A stretch of DNA of 64,000 bases from Bryum argenteum (lineage: Eukaryota; Streptophyta; Bryopsida; Bryales; Bryaceae): NCBI GenBank assembly GCA_037043015.1, contig CM073327.1, positions 17,404,727 to 17,468,726 on the forward strand. Direction: 5' to 3'. Positions 46,167-58,492 of this stretch are shown here, one piece after another. A program made the position numbers and the translations under genes. The notes beneath the pieces are model-generated. The model made no database searches. It saw nothing but the letters and a program-made list of their open reading frames with translations, and was not told where the DNA came from. Each line of letters begins with the position of its first letter. Position 1 is the stretch's first letter.

Positions 46167-49106
46167 ATGGCGCTCCTTCGCCTCTCTCCGCTCGCTCTGC
46201 CCACCGTCACGGCCAGTGCCACCCGCGAGCTCGACGCCACACCCGTCTGCCCAGCTTCTCCTTCGAAGTTCTCTCTATCTTCATCGGCGAGAATTGGCTC
46301 GAGAGCTTCCGCATTCTTGAAAGGAAGCGAGCTCCTCTCTCAGCGACGCGTCTCTGTTTGTTCCAGTAGGATGGAAGGAAGCGCATTGGAGGTTCAATCT
46401 GCTCAGAATTATCTTCAAGATGCTGCGAGGCAAACGGTGCGTGGCCTTTCTTGTATTAACCAATTTTTGAAATGGCCGAAATATTTGTCATTAGTTCGAA
46501 TGCAACAATCAGTCATTATCGTACTGGAACTCTTGTGATTCTCAAGATCGATTTGCCTTGCTCGTGTGAGGCTGCTATGATTCGTCAACTCTGATTCGAG
46601 ATTGTTCAATGCTTTTGTAGTATAAGTTCTTCGGCAATCCTTTAATTGGTGAGGCTTTTGTATCTTATATTTTTTGTGAGAGGAATATCGCGTGGTTACT
46701 GTAACATTGTATCGTTTACTATTGCAATGTGATAAGGGGAGGTTTGTTGCTATTTAAAAAATTCCAGTTTTTCTGCTTTATTATGCGGTGCTGGTATCAA
46801 CATATTGTGGCTCGTGATTGTGCTAGGGATAGTTACATTCCGGAATCTTGTGATTTTCGTACATACTTTCCTAGAGTACCTGATTCTGGTATGAGAGCTT
46901 TTAATAAGTAGACATCAACTCGGATATATTCTGTTTTTATATGTCTCTTTGTCAGTTTGTCTTGAGTACTGCTTCTTTTCCGCAGCTTTTTGGCAAATGT
47001 ACGGATGAGACACCTTTCGTGGTTTGAAATCTTGAATTCTTGATACGCATAATGTGATTTCTCATGTCTTGGTTTACAACGAGAATCGGGTGTTGCCGAT
47101 CAGTTACTCCTCAATCTTTGTAGTTATGATGATGCTGTCGCTCCAAAGGCAGGGAAGTATGTATCCACCTTACTCTAAGTTGTTTGCTCATTCTTGTGAC
47201 TCTTAACGCGAGGACTCATGTGAAGGGAACTTATCGTGTCGTACTATTGATGACATTCAAGTTCTTGACATGTGCAGGTCGATTACTTTGTCAAAAGTGG
47301 AATGGCTATTGGTCTTGGAACAGGGCACGCTTCGGGCATGGCCATCGCCTACATTGCTGAAAAGCTCAGAAACGGCTCACTTCGAGACATTGTTTGTGTG
47401 CCAATGTGAGTATAATCATCTTCGATTCTGCGCTCGAAAATTTCATCCTTTTCCTGCTCGAGCAAGGTATCGCTTCCTGGAGTAGCCTATTGACCGTGGT
47501 TGATTCTTAGGTCAAGTGCAAGTGCTGCCGCAGCAGCTCAGGCAGGTGTGCCTCTTACCACTTTCGAAGAGCAACCACAGGTATTTCAGGCGTTCTATTA
47601 CCAAGTCACTGAATGACTATATCTTCTGTGATGAACTATTGTGATGCTCTCATGTTTTGGTAAACTGACATGTTGGTGGTATGGCCCCTTCCGCCAGCTG
47701 GACATCGTGTTCGATGACGCAGACACGGTACAAGAGGGCACTCTCTTCTCAATCATTGGGCGTAAGGGAGTCGAAGGCCGTCAATCCATTTTAAAGGAGA
47801 AAGTAAGGTGTGCTGGCCTCACTTCTGATCCATTCTTCGTTCTCTACTGCGTGGTCATGTAGATGAAGCTACTATGTGCAAGACACTTCATGTTATCCGA
47901 GAATTATTCCTTTTTAGCTGCAGTTTCTGCAATCAGCTTAGACGCTTCTTTACTGTGTATGAGTTCAGTTGTGAAACTCTTTTTCTTTGGAGATTGTAAC
48001 GTGGATTGTGAGCACTGTGTATGGGCAGGCCATTATGAAAGCAGCGAAACAGATGGTTTTTATCATCGACGAGAAACAGTTCGTTGGCAAGTTAGAAGGG
48101 GCAGTACCTGTGCTTATTCAACAGGTGTGAATGCTATAGTTTGGAACCTCTTTGTCAGCAGTTTTTGATGTTGCTCGACGAATTTATTGAGGAAAAAACT
48201 TGCGATTCCTCATTCGGTTCTGTGCTCAACGCAGCAACTAAATTACCTATTACCTTCAACACTTACCAAGTCACATGAACTTTCTGAATCTGGAAAAACT
48301 TGCCGATCCTGGTCTGCGTGCGTTTGCAGGAAAATTGGCTTGAGGTGGCAGAGGAAATTGATGACATGTTTTTGGGTGATGCTGAGGTAGAGTGAACATA
48401 CTCATCCATACTAATAATATTTCACTTTCTGTAATTTTCAACTTGCATCCATTTTGGTCCTGGTTTTATGCTAAAGGACGTGCTGATGGACTTGCTTCTC
48501 TACAAGCCTTCAGTGTTTGTTTAAGCCAGTGCTGAGAGCCATACCTGATCTGTTTCTTTACGCAGGTCTGGAGAAGACCAAGTTTTGGAGAAGCAGGCCC
48601 CTTGGGTGGCGACAATCCTCTTGTAACACCTGAAGGACACTTTGTGGTGGATGTGATTTTCACAACTCCAATCGTCAATGCAGGTCTGTTGATGTGCTAA
48701 CTTTGGAACGTAGATGTTCGCCAATCGTATCGGTTCATGTAAATTTTCGCCGTTACTTTTGAAAAGAACAGATGCTCATGAGCACTGCTGTAACAAGTGT
48801 GGATATTGTTGCAGCTGAAATGGTAGAGAGCTTGGAGAGCATACCTGGAGTTATAGGACACGGTCTTGTGATGGACGTTGCGTAAGTGCAACTTCACAAC
48901 TTCGTGTTTAATGCGTGGCTTTGTGTTTTTTTTTATGAAAACGTTTGGCTCTTTTTCATCTCTTTCCGCGACGTTCTTAAATTCCTTACGAACTCGCTCA
49001 ATATGTTATGTATTACTGTCACAGGTATGGTGCGGCTGTTGCAAGTTCAGAAGGGGTGAAGATCAGAACATCTTTGTTCAAAGCCGCTTTCACTTCAATG
49101 GAATAA
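46167..49106 (+). CDS. RPI4: Ribose-5-phosphate isomerase, RPI4-like, chloroplast-targeted
   Basis: Nine exons with matching phases: 46167-46436, 47278-47405, 47511-47580, 47698-47802, 48029-48124, 48330-48386, 48566-48683, 48815-48881, 49025-49106 (330 residues). The ATG is in a good context (GCCATGG). The first ~65 residues are Ser/Ala/Arg-rich, as in plastid transit peptides. The rest matches the RpiA fold: [19 protein letters not shown] (sugar-phosphate loop), [14 protein letters not shown] (for the DGADE active-site motif), [17 protein letters not shown] (Lys and Glu kept), [39 protein letters not shown] and [10 protein letters not shown]. The long NWLE..LGDAE..RRPS segment is typical of the plant RPI4 branch (Arabidopsis At5g44520 type). 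RpiA enzymes interconvert ribose-5-P and ribulose-5-P in the pentose phosphate and Calvin cycles. The altered DDADT and GTGH motifs leave activity of this branch uncertain. Confidence 0.9.
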
Positions 49107-50300
49107 GTTAGTCATTCTGTATTCTCGCTATAGCAGTGCACAGATTAGGATTCATCGAATTCATGAATTCATGGGAATGCCATGTTTGTGTTACCTTCTG
49201 ATTCAGAGTGGGCCCTTCTTATGAACAAGGGGAGTATTTTCTACACAAGATCAGGAATGAAGTAGAAATATCACTGCCATTGTTGATACAACATATAGAC
49301 GTCACATCTACTCAAGCATTGACTTTCCTCCCCTGTATCAATCATTTGCATTGAAGTTTAAAAAAATGCTTCACGTTTTGATGATCAAGAGCTGAAGTCA
49401 TACACTAGCTGAAGTCATGCGTTAGTTTTGCACCTTCGATACTAGTTTACTGCTTTATCACGGTTTCAGTGGCCACCATGTATCTCTTGAGATGGAGCAT
49501 AGAGAATGTCAAGCTTGTGTCAAGCTACCTGAATGCTTCCGACACTCATTGGTAAGATACTCTTTTCCACTGTTAACTTTCTTTGTTACGGAATTTGAGT
49601 CGGTCCGTCAAGTACGTAGCCTGCGTGCAAGCTCGGTCTCTTTAGTTTTTGGCGGTTTCTTGGGTCTGAGAGACAAGAGGGGGCCCCTATATCTTCCTTT
49701 GTAGATGGATGTTCATGAGATGGACGGTAGGCGAGCATGACTTCTGGACACGTGATTATTCTTTGCGCATTTCAACAAATCCTAGATTGTCGTTTCAGAA
49801 TGTCTGTTTTGAGATCACTTTGAACAAAGTCAACTTTCATTCTGAACCCCTTCTTCATATTCGAGTATGAAACTGAAAGTTGTAGAATTTGTAGACGACT
49901 GTAATTGAGACGGTTCCGTTCAAAGTGCAGTGGGCAGAACCTTTTCTCCTGTATGTCACTCACGGCTACCTACGATTCTCTCAAAAATGAATTCGAGTAC
50001 ATGTGAGGAGGGGGTTACGCTCTACAGCAAATTGTATCATGGCTTCTCGAAATGGCTGAAGTTTTCCCTCGTACTTCACCGGCAATTGGCGACCCGGTCA
50101 TGTACAGAACTGATGCTGTGAATTCCCATTTTGGGTTGACGTTTATATTTGCAATAGGAGATAACGGATATAGGGCCTAAAAGTTGTTGTATCTCCTTCC
50201 TCGTTACCGCTAACTGACAGTCAAACTGAATTCAACTACAGAGGGACACGATGCCGCTTTTATAATCTGTTAAGACATTATTGTGATTGAGGAACATGTA
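49107..50300. other. Downstream region of RPI4-like gene with a locally repeated segment
   Basis: No gene supported. Bases 49470-49600 (GAATGTC..AGCTACCTGAATG...GACTCATT.GTAAGA) resemble 52190-52330, and 50160-50215 resembles 52420-52473. An unidentified repeat or gene fragment is therefore duplicated here. Confidence 0.45.
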
Positions 50301-50369
50301 GGATCGTTTTTGTGTGCGGAACGGACCTAATCAAGCTTCGCAAATCTTTCGGTGCTCATCAATTGCGAT

Positions 50370-52020
50370 CGCTTACCGGATTCACGCACTATTGATTGAC
50401 TTGCCTCAGTTTAATCTGCTCTTCGCTGCCGTCGACTGCAATCGTTCACGAGGCATTCTACCAGTAAACATTCGCTGATTTCACGCACTGTTGATTGACT
50501 TGCCTCATCTGAATACCATTCCTGACCATAGAAAACTAGAAGCGGAAGATTTGGCTGATCTGCTCAGCAAAAGTGATGTGCCGATTCTTCAACCTTAAAT
50601 GTTTCACCAGCTATCGATTTAAATCTGCTAAAATAACTGGGCTAGCTTGCAGAACCGGAACTTCCCGGTGATTCACAGGGTTCAGGTGAAAAGACCCAGT
50701 CCTTCTCTGGTAGCCTGTAGAAACAGGTACTTCATTACTAGATCACCCCTTAATTCACAGGTTTGAGGTTGAATGACCCGGTGTTTCTCGAGGGGTCCTC
50801 CTCCTACCAATTATGTGGATCACGTCCTGCGACCCTCTGAATTACCGGGTGATCATGGTGAGGTCCACAATTATAGAGGTGTCCCCTGCATTTTAGATAT
50901 TAATCGATCTTAGTGTATATGTTCTGAGCTTGAAGAGGAACCAATTGTGTTGAAAATGTGAGATTAAATCACGTTGTGTCATGGAATAAATGTGCCCGTA
51001 CGAATAAACAAGTTTGTAAAATTCTTCGAAGTGAAATTAATTAGCAGGTCTTTTCATACATCAACTTACGAAGTTACTTAAATATGAAAAGAAATTAATA
51101 TGAACTTAATTGAAAACTACGCAACCAAAGTTGATAGTGATCAATTACAAGTCAAACCAAGAGTTACATAAGCAAGTATCTCAAGCAAGCCCCCACTGAC
51201 CTGCCTTGGTAGGATTGGCATGTGTAAGGTACCCCAAGTCTCTTCCACTATTCACCCCTGCTCACATTGCCTTGACTTCAAGGATTGTAAACCCTTGCAG
51301 TCCTGAAGCTCACAGACCGCTCACTTGCTACTGACCAAAGCGGGTTGACGATACTCATTGCACAGAAAATGTTCAGGAGTTTGCATGTACGCTCATGCAA
51401 ATGGAGGTTGCTGAAAGTAAAAATACTATGTCGACCGGGGTGAAAATTGTTGAAGGTAACTAATCGATGAGAAATTGCAAAACATGAGTATCGAGTAATC
51501 CGAAAGAGGAGGAGCTAACCTTGGCGACAAGGTCGAAAATGCCATTGATGGGTTCACGAGCTAGTACGCAAAGGTTGCTCGAACTGGACCTCGGCCCTTC
51601 CGTTTAGAGTCTCTCCTGCTCATCATCGTGACGAAGAGGAGGCCCCCGCTACCATCTCCATCCCCCGGTATGTGAAGAACGACCGGCTTTGGATACTCTT
51701 CCGCTACTGCCGGATTCCCGTCGTTTATCTTCACCTTCCCCATGTTGTACCTTCTGTCCACCACCGACTCTGGATCTGCACATTAACAACCTCAGTTCCT
51801 TCACCCTCTCCGAATTTGAGCGGCAATGTTAGATCTCACCTTCTTTCAGTTTGCTTGGAACATCGAAGCACATCATGCCTCATTTGAACAATGAGAATGT
51901 TGAGACTCCGTCGTGCTAAAGGGGAGTTAGCAGACATCACACCTCTCCTTCGACGTCAATCTGATTTGAAGACTTCCCTGAGGATAGGGTTTACAAAAGA
52001 CAACGCCCTCATAAGTCAAC
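50370..52020 (-). repeat. Partial copy of the SABATH locus (duplicated segment)
   Basis: Matches pieces of 55560-57810 in the same order. These are GATTTGGCTGAT.TGCT.AGCAAAA, GGTGATTCACAGGGTTCAGG, the exon-3/intron border region, exon 2 and part of intron 1 (CCGTCGTGCTA, GATAGGGTTTA). Exon 3 itself is absent. Confidence 0.65.
51520..51790 (-). pseudogene. SABATH methyltransferase fragment (exon 2 remnant)
   Basis: Reading right to left, the frame carries MGKVKINDGNPAVAEEYPKP, SGGLLFVTMMSRRDSKRK and a decayed end. These match NKGKVWINDGNPAVAEEFSK and SGGLLFVMMMSRRDSKRK of the intact gene at 57078-57368. No exon 1 or exon 3 partner is recognisable, a stretch in the middle is altered, and the reading frame is not maintained to the splice site. 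It is a dead duplicate of the neighbour. Confidence 0.8.
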
Positions 52021-52473
52021 ATCATGAGAAATGAAGAAACGTAGCGTCATTGGTGCACTAACTGTGTTACTACAATGGAATGAGTTTGTGGCAATATTTT
52101 CTTGCCACAAAGTATGTGAATCCATGGAAGTGCCATACTTCTGTTTGACTCGAGTAGTCGAGTAGTAGGTTCGGCAGTTACGATGCCTGGAATGGTGTCC
52201 TTTATGGTGGAGCAGAGGGAATGTCTACAGAGCCGAACTTGTATCGAGCTACCTAAATGGGTTCGGAGACTCATTCCTTTGGTAAGACTCTCATTTTTAC
52301 TGGAAATATTGTTCTACCGGAAACTAAGTCGGCTCCCTGCATGCCACCATGGTCCTTTTGGCTTTTGGCTTTCAGGCCTGGTACATTGGTAAGAGTAAAC
52401 GTATGAAACGTGTGAGAATATGAAGTCCACAGGCCAGGGCCAACAAGTTGTTGCATCTTTTCCCTTGTTACCG

Positions 52474-52847
52474 TTAACCCTTAAACGCCCAACCAAGCCC
52501 GCGAGGGGCTTTAGAGCAACGAAATCTGTTCTGTAGCTCTCACTCTACTCAACTTGTCACTTATATTTTGATGTCGAACTGATCGATCACCTTCTTATAA
52601 TGCATTCAAAAAGTGAAATTTTACAATTAAAATCGCAATTTGTATGAGTGATTTTGTGCTTTTAAAGGATTATGGTATCTAGGTTGAGGTTGTACATAAC
52701 TTGTAGGAGGTGCAAGCTCATCATTGATCGGTTCATTCATGATGTCCAAGTTCAGAAAGTGTACTATTCATGATGCCCAAGTCCAGAAGATGCTGTGATC
52801 CAATTTTGGGCTGCCCGTTTCAGAGTCCATGGGCGTTTAAGGGTTTA
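52474..52847. mobile_element. piggyBac-like miniature element, CCCTTAAACGCC family, copy 2
   Basis: TTAA on the left (52474-52477), TTTA on the right (52844-52847, one change), inverted ends CCCTTAAACGCCC / GGGCGTTTAAGGG. The interior is collinear with 11276-11644. Confidence 0.8.
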
Positions 52848-53686
52848 TGTCAGTCAAAATCGAATGGATGCAGATTTGAGGATGCAAGATCTCAGATGCA
52901 GATTTGAAGACTTAACAGGTAAGTTCCTTTTCATGTGTGGACTTAACATGTTACCTGCTAAAACCCCTTCCATTTTCAACACTTGAGATCTTCAGTATCG
53001 CAGGAAATCGGTTGACTTCCGCGTTTGCTGAGGATTGGCCCTGACCACGGCCGTAAATCCGTATTATGATTATTATTTTTCTGGATCCAAGTAATTATCC
53101 TTGTTAAGAAAACACGCGCGGCTAAAGGAAGATGGAATGGCATTCGTATTTCCGGGATCAGACTAGGTTGTTGATGATACGCTCTACAGTAATTGAACCC
53201 CTAGTCCCGTACTAAGTGAGTGCTTTCTGAATACATGTCTATAATTGTCCTCAGGTCTCTCGAGCTTGCAGGCCTTTAAGAAGCAGATTATTGTGGTGAT
53301 TGTTCCGAATAATTTTCATGCATCGCCAATTGATTTCCTTCATCTGCACCACCGTTTCCTGTAGGTGCACACTACAAAACGAAAAAGACATGGCCGATCA
53401 GGTCAGCTTCTTTCTTTATAACTGCAAGCTGTTGTAATGAATTTGCCTTGATCACACTAATAGAACGAAATCGCCAGTCACAATCATGCATGCATCTCCA
53501 CGACCTGAACCGTGGCAGGTCCGTTTTCGGGGTGGTTACTATTTAATTAAGAAAGACTCCAACGATATTGCAGTCACAGGTGTGCAAAATCACACAAAGA
53601 GAACGATGACTGCCTCTAAGACTGCTGTAGAGGAATATGATATAACGCGTAGAGAAGCTTAGGTATTGACCTGTGGGTAGAATCGG
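52848..53686. other. Intergenic DNA, no gene seen
   Basis: Only short open frames without recognisable domains. Confidence 0.4.
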
Positions 53687-53961
53687 TTAACCCTTAAACG
53701 CCTAACTATACGGATTTGGGCAGCCTAGTATTGGATCCCAACATCTTTTGCACTTGGGCATCATGAATAGTGCACTTTTTGAACTTGGGCATCATGAATG
53801 ATCCAATCAATGATGAGCTTGCAACCTCCTAGGCTCCTACAAGTATTGTACAACCCCAACCTACCTACCACAATCCTTTCAAAGCACAAAATCACTCGTA
53901 CAAATTGTGATTTGAATTCTAAATTTTCACTTTTAAACCTTTAAACGCCTAACGCCTAAGG
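53687..53961. mobile_element. Truncated, inverted CCCTTAAACGCC-family element
   Basis: Begins TTAACCCTTAAACGCCTAAC and runs in inverse orientation to the neighbouring copy (GGGCATCATGAATAGTGCAC, CAACCCCAACCTACCTACC). It ends in a scrambled CCTTTAAACGCCTAACGCC. The two copies sit tail to head, sharing the TTAA at 53962. Confidence 0.75.
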
Positions 53962-54331
53962 TTAACCCTTAAACGCCGAAGGTGACCCGAGGGGTCATGT
54001 TCCAACAGAATCTCCTCTCTAGCTCTCAATGTACTCAACTTTTCACTTATATTTTGATGCCAAATTGGTCACCTTCTTCTGTTGCATTCAAAAAGTGAAA
54101 TTTCACAATTCAAATCACAATTTGTATGAATGATTTTGTGGTTTGAAAGGATTGTGGTAGGTAGGTTGGGGTTGTACATAACCTTGTAGGAGGTTGCAAG
54201 CTCATCATTGATTGGTCTATTCATGATGCCCAAGTTCAAAAAGTGCACTATTCATTATGCCCAAGTCCAAAAGATGTTGTGATTCAAATTTGGGCTGCCC
54301 GTTTTAGACCCCATGGGCGTTTAAGGGTTAA
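53962..54331. mobile_element. piggyBac-like miniature element, CCCTTAAACGCC family, copy 3
   Basis: TTAA on both sides (53962-53965 and 54328-54331), inverted ends CCCTTAAACGCC / GGGCGTTTAAGGG. 370 bp, the same size as copy 1. Confidence 0.83.
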
Positions 54332-55494
54332 AAACCTGTAACCATGAAGTTCGGGTCCTCTGGACCTCACGAAGTAAATTATTCTCTAACTGTGGGACGG
54401 AATAAATGGGGCAGAGCGGGCAGGTCTGGATGCGAATGAAGCTGTAAGGTCGATGATGATTCGTTCATCCTCGCGTTCTGAGTTCTCTCAGAGCAGTTCT
54501 GCCGTGCTGAATGCGCGGCCGGAATGTCGCCCCTGAACCGGTGCTTCTAGGAGCGTTTTCGCGGGTGGCCTTACGGAGCGCAGCCTTTTGGCGAAGCTGT
54601 CTTCCAACGGCCCTTGCTGGGTAGACTAGTGTTAGATTTTTATAAAATTTGAAAATGCTATAAGTTTTTACTTTCAACGAAAAAAAATGCCAAAGACTAT
54701 GGGAGGATCCATCTTGTAGAGACTGATGTAGATTGACTGATGTAGAGACTGATGTAGAGGGTAAAAATATTGATCAGTAATAACTAATAGCATTTTGTAG
54801 GTGGGGGGCTGTGCGCGGGAGCACCGAAAGATGTGCATCCGATAGGTGAGCGGGGCTTGTTCCCGGCCAGGACGCCAGGTGCCGGTGAAGATCGAGAGGC
54901 GTGTTGGAGCTCTGTAAACGCTACTAGCCTGCGACTTTCCCCGCAACAGAGCGATCCAGGCCTTTATCCGGGCCGCAGTGGCCATGCTCTCACGACTTCA
55001 TCCTGGCCTCAGTCCGGAGCAGGTCATCAACAGCAAAGTTACCATGGCCGGTTTAAGCCGATTCGGCAGGTGCCCTGATCGGCGGATGGATGGCGATTGG
55101 TGTGGGGACAAAGCCCACGGGTGAATCTCCGCAGACGGATTTCTGAGTACTGTATGGCGGGGATCTGATGCCTTCAGAGACGCCCTGATTGGGACTGCTA
55201 TCGATCCACGTCGAGGAGAGTCAACTGCTACACTCACGAGTCAAGGGGCGAGGTTCTAGGCTGGGAGTCCAGTCGCAAATTAAGCTCCCACGAGTCCATA
55301 TACCTAGGAACTGCTGCTCAAAGGCAACACAAACAGCCTGGACTTTGCCTGAAGTAAATAACGCATGTGAAACTTAAAAAGCGGTTCCGCTTTACCCACT
55401 TCGTTTTACCACTGAGAAATCATTTTAATTGAGGAACGTGCATGAGCGGAGCGCATCATATCCATCTTTGCAGATCTTTCGAGCGCACGCCTGC
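54332..55494. other. Mixed intergenic DNA
   Basis: Bases 54648-54795 repeat the window start (1-135). 54800-55250 is GC-richer with short frames on both strands but no recognisable domain or splice structure. No gene is called. Confidence 0.4.
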
Positions 55495-55925
55495 ACTTTA
55501 CTCATCGATTGCAATCCTTTACTAGATTCTCGAACTGTTGCTTGACTTCCTCATTTCAGAACCTGCTCATTGCTACCATCGATGGCTATCGTTCACCAGA
55601 TTGTTGATTGACTTGCCTCCTTCGAACCTGCTCTTCGCTATCATCGATTGCAATCGATTACCAGATTCACGCACAGTAGATTGACTTGCCTCATTTGCAT
55701 ACTGATCCTGTCTGTAAGAAACTAACGCATTGTTAATTGCATTTCAAGCCTCATTCGAATCTACCCTTCGCCACTATCGGAGGCAATCGTAAACACGATT
55801 CACCACCTGTTGATTGATTTGCCTCAATTGAATTTGCTCTTCGCTACCAGGCCCGAGAAGGGATTCCACCAGTAATCGTCTACTAGCTTCACGAACTGCC
55901 GGTTGACTTCCCTCATCTAAATACT
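55495..55925. repeat. Degenerate tandem repeat, ~75-bp unit
   Basis: About five copies of a unit containing TGATTGACTTGCCTC, GAACCTGCTCTTCGCTA and ATCGATTGCAATCG. Further units occur at 50370-50520 beside the broken SABATH copy, so the array was duplicated with the locus. Confidence 0.68.
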
Positions 55926-56409
55926 ATTCCCAATAATAGAAAAAGTAGAAGTAGAAGATTTGGCTGATATGCTTAGCAAAATTGTGGTGTGGCGATTCTT
56001 TTACCTCAAATGGTTTACCAAGTGTCGATTTGGATGACATCGAATTTGCTAATATAACAATTATGGTAGCCTGTTGAACCGGCGATCACCCTGGTGATTC
56101 ACAGGGTTCAGGTGAAAAGACCCGGAGCTCCTCGACGGGGTCGCTTCATACCAACCCCATGGATCACCAGGTCTCCTCACGCGACTCTGTGGATCATCGA
56201 AGTAAGGTCCCCCAGTCGTACACAGGTCCCCAACAATCGAGATGTACACATCTTGTGCTTGAGGAGAAACGAATTGGGTTGAGAACATGAGAATTGTGGT
56301 ATGAAATAAAATGGTGCTGGAAAGAATTATAAAAGGGCTCGCTACAAAATGTTTGTTGAGTCAATTGAGCGACGGTAACTGTTTCTAAGAAGTTTATGAT
56401 AACTTAACC

Positions 56410-58492
56410 CTACTTTTTAACGAGGAAAGCCAAGGCGACGTTGCAGCCGGGCGAGTTTCCACAGAAGACACTCTTGGTTCGTCTGCAATGGTCGACTATC
56501 TGCTTCTCCAGGCGATCCCAGAGCATGGCGGCAATGTCAGGGCCGACATGCGCGTCCACAAGCGTCAGCATCATGGTCCGCGCCATGTTCATGGCCATGG
56601 TGCCGAACTTCTCAGGATCCATTGCCAATTTGGCCGCCATCTCGCGCGGCAGGAAGTCAATGTCCTCCCACACCTCTAGCTTCTTCACCTTAAACGACTC
56701 CGTCTCGTCGATTGCCTCCTTCAGCTCGTCCGCACTCGGGCAGTATATTGGCATGTTGAAACTATCCCTCGTCTCTTCGTCTATCACCCCCTGCTCACCA
56801 CCCCCTTGCAGTCAGCTTACAATCCTCAAATCTTGCTACCGGCCAAAAACGAGTTGAAGATACTCATTGAAAGACGAAACAGGACTTCGTATGATCATGC
56901 TAATGGGAATTGAGAACTAATTAATGCGAGTATTCAACACAAGAGGTATGAATATTTTGTTAAATGGTCTCGATGAAGATCTTGATGAAATTAAGGTGTG
57001 CAACCTACGTCTGCAAAATTAGAATGATTTATCGAGTGGACTGCAAATACGTGGAGGTGAGAAGGTGAGGAGGTTACCTCGGCGACAAGGTCGTTCCAGG
57101 CGAGTTCGAACATGCCGCTGATGGGTGAGCTGGTACCCAAGGGTTGCCCGAACTGGACTTCCTTCCGTTTAGAATCCCTCCTGCTCATCATCATGACGAA
57201 GAGAAGGCCGCCAGAAACCATCTCCATCCCCCGGTACGTGAAGAACGACTTGAGATTGGCTTTCGACACCTTGGAAAACTCCTCCGCCACTGCCGGATTC
57301 CCGTCGTTTATCCACACCTTGCCCTTGTTGTATGCTGGAGAGCTTTTATCCATTACCGACTCCGGAATCTGCGATGAATAAAACCTCAGTTCCTTCCCCT
57401 CCTCCGAATCGCTAAGCATCACCCACGAGTTTGTGCTACACGCCGATTGCCATAAGTATACACGCAGTCATCATTCATCTCCTAAGGTAGCCAAGGTTCA
57501 AAACTGTAATAGTTCATTCAACTAAAAACTCTTCCCTCATCAGAAGACTGACGGTAAATTAAGAAGAAGTCATGCCGAAATCTGACGAATCAATGGCACA
57601 GGGTCTCTTATTGCGATTGCCGAACTAATATGAGTATGCATATCGCATTTTGGTGAGAATAGTGAGATTTGAAGAGAAGCCGTCGTGCTAGAATCTTCGA
57701 CACTACGAGAAGGTCAGCAGACATGAGATTAAGTTCTTCGAAGTAGACTTGACGTGTTCAATGACTTCAGATAGGGTTATGAAAGATAACGCCCTTGTTC
57801 GATTTCATGACTTAAGAGTATGAGAAGACGAGGTCTACGCTGTTGCCAAACGGAACGACACTGATTTCGGTAACTGTGACAGACAAGATTATGAGATCGG
57901 TCGATAGTTGCATTGATAAGTGGAGGGGGGGACTTACATGAGAGAGCCAGTGCATGGACCAAGCAGACATGACGACGTGAAGACTGTTCTGGGGGAACAA
58001 GCGATCATAGAACGACCCAGGCACAGCAGCCGCGAAGTAGTTTCTCGTCGTCGTCTTCTCATGACCATTCGCAGTATCATCATCACACTTGAGAGGCGCA
58101 AGCGACAGGAACAAGTTGTTGAAGTCATTCGAGGGCAGGTCGGAGAAGAAATACTGAATGTCAGGCAGTGAGTCTCCACCATTCAACTGCGACTTCACCT
58201 TCGCAAGAACTGCCGAAGTAATGCACTCCGCGAATCCGAGAGCGTTCGCACCAACGGAGCAGCCGAGATCCGCCACTCGAATCGGCTCCCCCGAACTTGG
58301 CAGTACCGCGAACTTGGCGATGGCGTCCGCAAGCATCGGCCGCAGCTCAGCATTGATGTTCGCTTGCCCGGCAGAATACTTAACATAGCTCGCGTCCCCT
58401 TCACCCTCCATTCGGAGCACAGCGGCCACGGCAGGCTTGCTCGTCCGCATCTCGTTCTCGCCCCCAACCAACATGCTCCGCTTGATCGTCAT
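56410..58492 (-). CDS. SABATH-family methyltransferase
   Basis: Three exons on the minus strand, 58492-57938, 57368-57078 and 56790-56410, with GT-AG borders (CAT|GTAAGT, GCAG|ATTCC; GAG|GTAACC, AGCAG|GGGG). Each is a whole number of codons, giving 408 residues. The SABATH layout is complete: SYVKYSAGQ (residues 36-44), the SAM-binding motif ADLGCSVGANALGF (74-87), SDLPSNDFNNLF, SLHVVMSAWSMHWLSH at the exon-1 end, then IPESV..NKGKVWI, SGGLLFVMMMSRRD, FNMPIYCPSADEL and the C-terminal VDAHVGPDIAAMLWDRL. The family methylates carboxyl groups of small acids (salicylate, jasmonate, IAA and similar) or purine nitrogens using SAM in the cytosol. The substrate cannot be told here. Introns are at family-typical places. 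An ATG at residue 15 is an alternative start. A dead partial copy lies at 51.5 kb. Confidence 0.9.

Noticed and set aside
54833-55237. Possible small gene in GC-richer DNA
   Set aside because: Overlapping frames on both strands, no domain, no splice-supported extension.
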